From Emergomyces orientalis (lineage: Eukaryota > Ascomycota > Eurotiomycetes > Onygenales > Ajellomycetaceae): a stretch of 64,000 nt of DNA. Shown one piece after another: positions 37,862 to 47,183 of this stretch. The notes beneath the pieces are model-generated. The model worked only from the letters and a program-made list of their open reading frames with translations. It was not told the DNA's origin and made no database searches. The stretch is taken from assembly GCA_002110485.1 (NCBI GenBank), contig MOWL01000006.1, positions 62,001-126,000 of the forward strand, given 5' to 3'. The position numbers and the translations under genes are program-made. Within the stretch, counting starts at the first letter, position 1; each line of letters begins with the position of its first letter.

Positions 37862-39352
37862 TCAATCCATAAAAATAACTGGTTGGTCCGCTCCATCTCT
37901 CCATTGAACACCTGGAACCTTTCGCACGTTTCTGTCACTAGCCAGATACATTAACAAGTAGACATGTGGTGCGATCTCGCCCCATGAGTATATTTTTATA
38001 GTGATGTGTCTTGTGAGATCGCCCTCCAGTTGGAGATGTTGGGTTTCTGCTGAAGAATGGATGTTCTCCTGAGATGTGAGGTCGATTACGGAATAGTGAT
38101 GGGAAGAACATATGGAACAGGGCGCAGTGTATTTGGATTCACAAATACACCAGACGCCCCAACCGGCGCGGCCGTCGCGGGCAATGAATTTTGAAAGGAA
38201 GTCCCAGAAGTCGAAGAAACATTTGCTGGTCCAGATATTGCTAGTGAATTTAGTATTGCTGCTCTGACCCAGAGGCACTGTCTTAGTATTCTTATCATTG
38301 TCGTTGGTGTTGGTGGCGGAGTCAGAGATGGTGAGGTCGAGAAGCCAGTAACCACGCTCCAAGGTCCGTAAGGGGCGAATTTGACGCGGCGGGTTGAAAA
38401 CTCTGGAAAGATTGAGCTTGTCGGAAAGCATTTGTAGGGTGGGCGTGATGTGGGTTGTAAATTGGGCGGTTGAAGAAGGGACGGGGCGCGGAGGGTTGAT
38501 CTCAAGAGGTAAGGATGAAAGTCTCTCTAAGGTCGCGGACGGCGCTGCCACTGGCTTATCCGATTGCCGACAGCGCTGTGGCTGTGATTGTGGTTGCGGT
38601 TGTGAAGCAGGTGGAAACTCAAAAATGGACGATGTGGGAGTAAATGCAGCAGGGATGGAAGACGGTATGCACGCTGGAGAAAGTGAGAGTCGGCGTCGTT
38701 TTGATTGAGAGCTCTGGGCCTCTAAAGGTGATCTTCCTATTTGAACACCATGTACCGACCTTCTAGGCGGGCTATTGTCCTTTTCAACATCCCAGCTAGC
38801 CTGAAAGGAAGCCTGGGATTCGGGAACTTCGCTGGGCGGCGTTTCAGTAACCTGAGAGCTTGGGATGGCAGTTTGAGGGTTTGGGGGGCTAGTTCCTGGA
38901 GCTCTGGAAGAATTTCTTGTATTTAAAAGGGAATTCTCGGCTATAGCGCCTGTATCGTTCTGCGAGAAAGGCCTCTGAATTGAAATGTCGGGGAGGTCCA
39001 AAAGGCCACAAGTCGTTTCTCCAAAGCTCGGACCCCATGTCGATGGCAAAGACGTAATCTTTTCAGAATACAGGAAATTAGGAATACAGGGGGATCCTTT
39101 TTCGTTTCGTCCATCGAACTCTGCGGCGCGATGGGCGTTGGTTTCGCCCTGCGGGGTTGTCTGGCCGGCATGGTGTGCCGTATCAATGATTTCGTCCGTA
39201 CCAGTTTCACTGCTCGGAGGATCAGGGAAGATTCTAACTCTTGAAACGGTTTCAAATTCAAAATATGCATCCGCGTGGGCCCGGTAGTTCGCATCCTCCT
39301 TTGTAGTACCAGGAGCGGAGATGTGGACGAGTATTTCAACGCTGTTTGCCAT
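37862..39352 (-). CDS. hypothetical protein, unrecognised family
   Basis: A single-exon frame of 496 residues starts at ATG 39352. The N terminus (MANSVEILVHISAPGTTKED) is followed by an acidic segment. A long Ser/Pro/Gln-rich, probably disordered middle contains a basic patch (SKRRRLSLSP) that may be a nuclear signal, plus a short PQPQSQPQ run. The C-terminal 200 residues look folded, with a Trp/Cys/His-rich core (ERGYWLLDL, FFDFWDFLSKFIARDGRAGW, WCICESKYTAPCSICSSHH) and end at FMD. The compositional contrast and codon-like regularity support a real gene. I do not recognise the family. The Cys/His spacing near the C terminus could bind a metal, but no standard finger fits. It lies upstream of nothing obvious functionally; its neighbours are ARS2 and amidase. 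Confidence 0.75.
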   Translation of the reverse strand: MANSVEILVHISAPGTTKEDANYRAHADAYFEFETVSRVRIFPDPPSSETGTDEIIDTAHHAGQTTPQGETNAHRAAEFDGRNEKGSPCIPNFLYSEKITSLPSTWGPSFGETTCGLLDLPDISIQRPFSQNDTGAIAENSLLNTRNSSRAPGTSPPNPQTAIPSSQVTETPPSEVPESQASFQASWDVEKDNSPPRRSVHGVQIGRSPLEAQSSQSKRRRLSLSPACIPSSIPAAFTPTSSIFEFPPASQPQPQSQPQRCRQSDKPVAAPSATLERLSSLPLEINPPRPVPSSTAQFTTHITPTLQMLSDKLNLSRVFNPPRQIRPLRTLERGYWLLDLTISDSATNTNDNDKNTKTVPLGQSSNTKFTSNIWTSKCFFDFWDFLSKFIARDGRAGWGVWCICESKYTAPCSICSSHHYSVIDLTSQENIHSSAETQHLQLEGDLTRHITIKIYSWGEIAPHVYLLMYLASDRNVRKVPGVQWRDGADQPVIFMD

Positions 39353-39944
39353 CGGAGCGTATCACCGGGAAACGAAACGGAAGCCCAAAACTATCATCGT
39401 CATATTCAGTATGATGCTCTTCGGGCTATTTATACATTTCAGTTTCAACCCTGCTGTTTCTTCCATCAGGATGTTGCTGCTCTCCAGCATGCCGTGCATG
39501 AATTAAAAATGCGGACAAAGTTGTGTTTTGGGGTAGAATCGCGGGATGAGGTTCGAAATTGCCTTTTTGGGACCATCCAGGCTGAACTCTGTCTTGAATA
39601 GATTTTTTGGATTTCTTTCAAAACTCTGCGCAACCACGGCATCAATCCGCAACAAATGTAGTAAAATTCACCAATATTTCCTAAAACGAAGATTGCCCAT
39701 CAACCACTGGATTAATGTTGACAAAAGCCACTACGCTGCGAAATGGGCCAGTATTGATAATATCCCGTTACGAAGCTAACATCCGGCTGCAACTCGAATA
39801 CATTTACAGATGCTCGGTTGAAAATGGATAGGAAAGTAACCAAACGAAGGAAGAATGTCATATGCTTTGAAGATAAGAAGTTCAAGATCGAATGACGAAG
39901 CTGCAATTCTCTATCTCGACCCATCAATATGTCTACTATCTTCA
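39353..39944. other. spacer between the hypothetical gene and the amidase
   Basis: About 590 bp without a supported gene. It should contain the promoter of the leftward hypothetical gene and the 3' UTR of the leftward amidase gene. Confidence 0.5.
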
Positions 39945-41775
39945 CTACTCTCTCCCCATGGCCTTCTCAATTTCCTCAAGACCGGCAAAAACTTTCTCAT
40001 CGCAGAATTTCCTCCCAACAAGCTGCAAGCTAACCGGGGCTCCCTCGTATCTGTCTGGTCCCGTATAAAGATCATAATTATATCGATCCTTGTCGTTACG
40101 AGGCTGGTAGTTCTCGTTGCGCTTGTCTACCGCCGGATCCACGGTAGTAACAGGGAAAACGGCACCAGGGTAGTCGAGCAAATTCCATTGTGCCGTATAA
40201 CCCCAGTATCGGGCCGTTTCGTGAGGTGGAGCGCATCCAGGGCCGACAGGGCACAAAATCAGGTCAACTTCCCCGGTAGGCGCAGTGGCTGTCGCTGACC
40301 AGTGTTTGGCATATGCTTCACGATAATCGTCGCGCTCAAGGCATAGCTGAGATAATCTATCAGTTGGGCTACGATTTCTCAGTAAGAAAGAGGATTCATT
40401 GTGACATACCTTCCAATATTCTGCAATAGTATGTGGTTTGACCGTGGGCTGCTCGTGAATAATAAATTTGGTTAACGGCAGGATTGGTTCGCCGGATGCC
40501 TTCAGAGAGTTAAGGACATCTTCACCTCCATCCGTGAAGTACAGAGCGGAAACGATGTCCCAGGCTTTAGAGTGGTTCAGTGGCACCCAATCGACAACTT
40601 CCATACCAACCTTTCGACACGCATCGCCAACTTCCCTCAGCGCACGGAGAACTGGAGGATGTGGTTTGACCACACCGTCGTCCCATTCAATAGCGATTTT
40701 CAATGGCTTCGTTAAGGTGACTGGAGACCATGGTATGGGTGTCAATTTTGGGTCCCTACGCCAGGGTTCGCCATCCAATACGACTTTCATAAACAGATTG
40801 ATCGTTTCCCGACTGGTACAGAGCGGACCGTATGTTGCGAGCACAGCGTCGCAACCAGCCATTCCAGCTTTCTTGCCTTTTCCAGATATCCGTGTGCAGG
40901 TCGGTTTAAATCCGTATACACCATTGTTGCTCGCGGGACAGCGGATGCTACCACCAATATCCCCACCCACGCCCTTCGAAGGCTTAGTATTATGTGGATT
41001 TTTATATGGGTCAAGAAAGCCTGGTACGTTTGGGAACTCACCAAAACACTTCCCCGCATTGCAACCAGAGCTCCTTCGCCACCGCTGCTCCCTCCTGAGG
41101 TAAGATTTCGGTTGTGGGGATTGACAGTCCTGCCGTATATATTGCTTGTGCATTCCAGATGCATGAGGAGCTGGGGACCGGTTGTCCGGACATAGAAAAC
41201 ACAACCGGCATGATAAAGCGTGTCATTCAGAAATCCTTCATCCGAGGGATGATCGATCCAACTAATGCTAGAGGCATTGCATTTCTTACCTTTCATACCA
41301 TGATGCTCCTTGATGGAAATCGGCAGTCCATGCAAAGACCCTATGGGATTCGGGAGGGAATCGAGATACTTCGCTCGTGCAATGGCCTCATCCCACATAA
41401 GTTCCGTAACACAGTTGACCTTTATAGAAAAGGCTCGATCAGCAAAGGTTGGCAACCAAATTACATACCGGAACGGGAGAACAGCGATTATAGGGATCGA
41501 ACCGCAAATTGAGCAATTGCAGCCCTGCGGAGAAATCCTCTCGTTAGTTCTTCAGAGGTGACCTCCTTGGCGTGCAACATGCGTAGGAGAGCAATGGTAT
41601 CGTAGTTTTGAGTGAGTTCATATTCACGGGCTGTGAGTAGTTGCTTTGGTAGATCCATTGAGTTCAACGGCAGCGGATCAGGCAACGGGGCAAGTGGAGG
41701 ATCAACTTTTGCGAGAGTTGCATCGCGGTAATCGCGAACCGTTTGCGCCTTTTGCTCCCACGGTTCGATCGCCAT
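39945..41775 (-). CDS. amidase (amidase-signature family, acetamidase-like)
   Basis: Four exons: 41775-41503, 41419-41042, 40973-40410 and 40346-39945, giving 538 residues, normal for fungal amidases. Introns are 83, 68 and 63 nt. The second joins MRGSVL to GVGGDIGGSIR, and the third (GTATGT...TCTCAG) joins EYWK to LCLERDDYRE. The Ser-cisSer-Lys triad is visible: Lys128 (PISIKEH), Ser202 (SGGSSGGEG) and nucleophile Ser226 (DIGGSIR). The family hydrolyses small amides or fatty-acid amides. Aspergillus AmdS lets the fungus use acetamide as carbon and nitrogen source, but the substrate here is unknown. The first donor is a weak GTTCGA; the stronger GTATGT downstream would include an in-frame stop. 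The third intron is a multiple of three and lacks stops, so its retention would add 21 residues. Confidence 0.92.
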
Positions 41776-42636
41776 TGTAATAGGCACTGTCTTTCTAAAT
41801 AGATTTCGATATTTGATATTATCTTATGTCTATAGAATATACGCTCTCGGATAATTTGTGTCAAATGATTTGCGTTGATGGTATAGAATATTAAAAACGG
41901 AGTAACTGCGCAGAAAGATATGAGGGGATGGGGAAAATTAAATAGGTAATTAAAATCAGCATAAATGGCCGAGAAGTGAAATTCCACGGTATCCGTCTCA
42001 ATCCCTTCCCCTCTCCCTGATGATCAGTATCATTTGGTGCGTCTTCTCCTCCCGGTTATCTAGTGGTTAATGGGGCTGGGTGATCTGTTCGGCATATGAA
42101 CCCCTCATTCTGGCTGAAGATTAAGGCCCCAGCCAATGCTGTCTCCATCCGTGATCTATGGAGCGCTAATACCAGATCCAGCTCAGCCCAGAGTATTGAT
42201 ATGCTGCGGCGTATTCGGCATATCGAACTTCTGCATTTCAGCAATGGAAATAGGGGATGTTTCTCATTAGAAGAACAGTATGATATTAGCAGATTTGTTT
42301 CCCACCTTTTTGAATGTTTTCCAACCGACGAGAATGGCGATGGAGGAGCTTACGATTTTGGTATAACTATGCCATCTCGTTGTTTCATGCCTGAAGGAAA
42401 TCAAGGGCTATTAGATAAAGGTAAAAAATATTGATAACGGTACAGTTTTCAACACTTCAAGCTCGGCTACCTTATTTTAACTATTTAACTTAGGCGCCAG
42501 GGACGCAATGAGAGCTTGACCGTAGATGCAACTGCAGATGAGGAATTGGCCATTTCATCATCTCCTGGAATGCAGGTAAACACTACGGCGGGCGGCGCCT
42601 AAATGAACCAAAATTCAGCTTTAGTTTATTTTGACC
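41776..42636. other. amidase promoter and spacer
   Basis: No gene is supported. A plus-strand frame at 42096-42434 has no recognised motif. A short tRNA A-box-like string occurs at about 42057-42072 without the rest of a tRNA. Confidence 0.45.
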
Positions 42637-44080
42637 ATGAGCAAGGTTCGCCTTCGCAGGCTGTTGGTTTTCGCAGCGGGGTTCTGTTCTATTGTATCTC
42701 GGCATGCCAACAAGTTACCTTTCTGGCCTCCGAAGCGCTCCACCAGCTGCGGGACGGAATCCATTGCCAATAATAAAGAGCCTGTGGATGCATACTTTAA
42801 TCACATGCCTCTTGAAGATGTGGAACAACTTGAGCGACATCGTCCTGGAGGTTACCATCCGATAGTTATTGGCAACGGCCTTCATGGCCGTTATCGCATT
42901 GTGTACAAATTGGGTTTTGGTAGCTACTTGACGATTTAGTTAGCAAAGGATGAAGAAGCCAGCAGGTATGTTGCCGTCAAGATTTCAATTGCTGCTGGCA
43001 GCTCATCTGAGAGCAACATATTTACTTCACTAATTGGGTTCTGTATACCGAAAGGACGGACATCCTGGGAAGGCTATCATCCCTCTCATGTTAGACGCGT
43101 TCGTTATCAAACGGCCCATTGGCAAACATCAGTGTATTGTTACTGCACCTGCAAGCATGAGTCTAAATGATGCCAGGGGTTCTTGATATATTAGACTCTT
43201 CCAGCTCCCCATTTCGCGAGCTGTCATCGCTCAGTTCATTTAAGCTGTTGCTTTCTTACACTCTCAAGGGATTGTTCACTCTGGTATGTTTTATACATTG
43301 AAATGCGTTTCCAGCGTGCCTTGGTCTACCCTAACAATCTACCTGTGTAAGATATCCACCTTGGAAATATCCTTTTACGCCTTCCCAAAGGTATAAACAA
43401 CTTTTCATCGGACCAGTTCTACGCAATATACAGTCCGTCGAATATACGAGCCAGTTGTGTGCCTTGACGGGCGGCCGCTTTCCACGGGCGTCCCCAAACT
43501 TGGTATTATGCCAGTTTGGCTTGGGAATTACAGTGAGCTCATTTTCCTATCTGGACAAGCATACTTCTCGCTGACTTTGGCGAACCAGTCCTACCACTCA
43601 AGATTGCACGGCACCACTCAAATACTCCAGTTCTTTCGGTTCCTCCCGAAGTCCGTTTTCTGCCAGAGGTACCACTCTCGTTCCCTGCCGACATCTGGAG
43701 CCTTGCCTGTGTTATCTTTAGCATTATGAGCGTGCGACTGTCGTTTGGGGCATTTGCTCCATCTGTTCTGGATGACTAAAAAGCATGTTACTGTCCATGA
43801 GAGGCTGTCGTCTGGGTGGTGGGAGAAATGAGATGCACGCTAGCAGCTGATACGAAACCATGAGATGTTAGGGAAACCATGGGCGGAGCGGTTTCAGCAA
43901 TTTTTGCAGGAGCCCAAGCTGGAGTACAATATGGAAGAAGTTGAAATGAAGAGAAAGCTGCCTTGCTATGGTGAAGCCAATTCTGGCGTTCAAACCTGGG
44001 GAAAGGCTCACCGCGGACGAAGCCCTGGGGTCAAAATGTATAGAGAGTGGGCTCTTCCAGGGTTAGAGAGGAGGCACAAA
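42637..44080 (+). pseudogene. decayed SRPK-like serine/threonine kinase
   Basis: Kinase motifs are recovered in order across changing frames: HRPGGYHPIVIGNGLHGRY and KLGFGSYLTI (glycine loop), RYVAVKI (catalytic Lys), KDGHPGKAIIPLMLDAF, QCIVTAPASMS, SQGIVHSD/IHLGNILL (catalytic loop), ADFGEPV, PADIWSLACVIFS, LSSGWWEK, and FKPGERLTADEALGS at the end. PGGYHP plus HSDIHLGN marks the SRPK-like group common in filamentous fungi. The reading is broken by in-frame stops TAG 42937-42939, TGA 43184-43186, TAA 43241-43243 and TGA 43829-43831, and by frameshifts near 43045, 43560 and 43965. One intron is still recognisable inside the catalytic loop (43284-43351: GTATGT donor, CTAAC branch, TAAG acceptor). 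It is almost certainly non-functional. At least two stops fit C-to-T change in CpA context. Confidence 0.85.
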
Positions 44081-45521
44081 ATGCGCAATAGCAACAACAG
44101 CCACAAAAAAAATGTCACTAATAAATTGGAGCCTAAACTGGGTTGGCTCTTGCGCGTCTAACCAGAATAGAAGACGGCCGTGGACAATAACATCAAATGC
44201 ACATATCAGGAAAATGCCTAGTGCCTTCGACTGTACAAGTACCAAAAAGCTAACAGAGAAGATCCACGCAGCCTTTCACAGCTATACTCCCATAGAAACC
44301 ATGTTCGAATGAATCCGTACACTCTTGAAGAAAAAGAGCCTGTTGCAGTAATGAAGACTACAGGGGAAAGCATGTATGTCCAACAGAAACCTGAGAGGAA
44401 ATGCCTCTCAAAATCGAGTACGACCACCTCCTTGGACCAGATGAAGCCTGAACAGCCCTCGAGTTACAAGATCAAACAAGACGAGCTAATGTTAAAGGTT
44501 AATTCAGTATCAGGATTTAAGTGTAAAAAATGGATTTCCTGCTAAACACAATCTACATCACCAATATTCAAAAGCTAAATATCAAAGACTTAATAACCTT
44601 CCGCATTATTGCCTTCTGTCTGCTATTTTCTCAGTTTCTATTGACCCACAGTCTGTAACTATATGCACGATACAAAAACAGTTGTTGTGCTTCTTCCATG
44701 TGTACTTGAGCCAACGTTTCATCTCATGCGTCGTAATCCCTCCGATTTATACTGCTTAACTCCAACAACGCGTCTGATCGCCCCCATCTAACATTGATGG
44801 CACTCAAAGAGCAGCCCACCAGGGATGCTCCCCGGATATGACCCCCTGTGGTTTATCTGACGAGGCAATCATTTCGATGGGTAGGGCGAAAAGAGAATTA
44901 TTAATTCCGGGCATGTTTGGCAGGCTATGGTCCCGGTATGAACAAGAGAACCGAAGGCAGGATGTCAAAAAAGAAACCCTATTTGTACCCCTGTGTTTTT
45001 GGTCAAAAAGGGTGCAGGTTAAACATGCACACCAGGATCCAGGCCGAAAGCCACAAAGAATTGATAGGGGTATTGATGACGGAAGGGAAACTAGAAGACG
45101 TCGACGACCTCTACGATCATACAACTACTAAACGAGAATAATATCGACCAAATGGTAAATAAAAGCTATTGGCTTGATGAACCCTTGCTCGCCTGCCATG
45201 AATTTAAGATACATGTTTTGAGATCAGAAGAATGGTGTGCTTCGTCTATTATAAGACTCCCCCTCTTCCTCCCACTTGAAACCGTCTTGCGCTTGACCCA
45301 TCAGAGATTTGTTGAAAATCTGAGAAAATGTATAGAAGGTGCCATTCTTGAAAAACGCGCCAGAAATTGATATGGAATCAATATTCTTCAGAATTTCTAA
45401 AGTCTCGTTACTCATCTCCCTGAATCATCTTTTGCCCAGCGCGAGCTTGCCCGAAACGCAAAACTTAGCATAAATTTGGGGTTGAAGCCTAGCACCTCAG
45501 CGAGTCGGAAGAAGATCTTGT

Positions 45522-45575
45522 TGTACAGTACGGTCCGTACTCCGTACGGAATACATACATTACAATGTACAGTAC
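45522..45575. repeat. palindrome flanked by 10-bp direct repeats
   Basis: The 10-bp string TGTACAGTAC occurs at 45522-45531 and again at 45566-45575. Between them is the perfect palindrome TCCGTACGGA (45541-45550) and a partial CGGTCCGTAC copy just before it. This could be a protein-binding array or the end of a small mobile element. Confidence 0.6.
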
Positions 45576-46173
45576 ATTCGTTTTTTGGCGTGACCAGGAA
45601 GATAGTCTCATGCTCGGAAGGGCGCGGCATAAACGCCATCTTCCCTATTTGATATGGCGATGATGATCGAGGGGGACCTAATTCCATATTGGGAGCCAAC
45701 TGGTCCGGATTTAGGGGACGCGTTGCCAGCAGTCTGCAATGGAAACATTGTGTCCCTTCCATCAAAAGAACAAGCCAATGATAACGATGTGCTTAGTCCT
45801 CTTTGTCGTAAGCTTGGAAATTGTTAGAGTACCTTGGAATTCGATCGGTCGGAAGTTGGCATGTCCTTACTCCACCGCCGACCTATAGTATCGATGTGTT
45901 TCAGCCACATGGGGAGGAACATTGTCTTTATCCGTTTTGAGGCTCGAATGAGGAGACGTTCTTCGTTTCTGAGTTCATTTTCAAGTTTGAGCCCTCAGTC
46001 TGCTGAAAACCAACTTGAACAACAGCGGAGCCACTCAAGCAGCCATACATGGCTATCTCCAATTCCTAAATCAGATGCTTGATGCTAAATGATCTAGTAA
46101 AAGATAGAGTCTATGATTGAGGCGCAGCCGAAACAGAAAGGCCTAGTCCAGCGTTAGTTGCAGGATCCTGGGA

Positions 46174-46190
46174 GGGGGGGGGGGGGGGGG
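46174..46190. repeat. poly(G) tract
   Basis: A run of 17 G in non-coding DNA, unusual for length in this window. Confidence 0.9.
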
Positions 46191-47183
46191 AAACTGTATG
46201 ATATTTATGGAGTTTGTGTCGAATAATGGTGTTCAAGGACAACTTAAGCTCAAAACTTGTAACCCCTGCATCTGAGAGTCTGCTAGCCTTGCCTGTCAGA
46301 AAACTTTGAACTAACCTCTCCAGATCAACCTAACTGAGACGAGAAACTATCCCTGCCGATTGTAACGAATTTGATGTTGGGACTGTGCCTTCATCCATGC
46401 CCAGCCGGAGGTTCCTAGTGGTCCAGGACATGCCATCACCAAGAGCTCAGGGCTGGAAAAATAATACCATTGCCCACAGAAGGATTCTTTCGCTTGGAGC
46501 CCTGGATCCTGTGTGCATCAGGCTTGCTTCCTAGTTCCCTCAGCAGTATCAGGGTTTTTGACGGGGTTCTCCTTCGCTGATAACACTCCTCTAGTCATTT
46601 TCCCTGGCCTTGGTCTACATAAGCAGAAACCGGCTAAGGCTCGCAGTCCAAAACTAGTCAATAATATAATAATCAGTCGAATCCCCTGCCCTGATCTCTC
46701 CACTCATCAGCCCCTGCAGGGAAGAAAGGGCGTCTGAACCCGGCAAAAGTCAGTTAGGGCTTCTTTAGGCTTGTGACGAAGCGCTTATTACTCAGCAGCC
46801 ACCTCCCCGTTACATACGACATCTCTCGCTGTTTGAGGTCTCTGACACCAACAGCTTCATCTTGCGTCCTACCGTCGGCTCAGTTGGGCTTCTTTACGTC
46901 TGCAGTGTGCATCCTGCATCCTGCATCCTCGCTCCGTGGCTTATCGCACAGTTTCACTGCCCAAGTGCCATTCCCTAACTCACATGTCCGTTGGTACCCG
47001 TACCATATCCGCGGGTTGAGTACGCCAGAGTCCAGCCTACACGCCAGCAACCCCACTCACTCCAGATCGTACTCGTCCACTAGCTGGTGTACACCTGGAG
47101 TTTGCCGGCTCCTCTTTATCCTATACCCAATTACCAGTCTCTAGAATATCTATCATCAACTAGCAAATATTTCGCGGTGGAAA

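Larger units (their letters stand above)
44081..47183. other. gene-poor stretch with unrecognised fragments
   Basis: No intact gene is supported. A minus-strand frame at 45412-45765 (117 residues) and overlapping plus-strand frames at 44838-45141 have protein-like composition in parts but no known motif, and may be relics. A G17 run lies at 46174-46190. A palindrome flanked by direct repeats lies at 45522-45575. The last few hundred bases are C/T-rich and probably form the promoter/leader of the bZIP gene. Confidence 0.4.

Noticed and set aside
42050..42130. tRNA-like string (TATCTAGTGGTTA resembles an A box)
   Set aside because: No matching T-arm (GGTTCGA-type B box) or closing acceptor stem follows within tRNA distance.
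44838..45141. Possible Cys/His finger protein (CVFGQKGCRLNMH)
   Set aside because: The spacing does not match a C2H2 finger, and neighbouring frames break within a few dozen codons.
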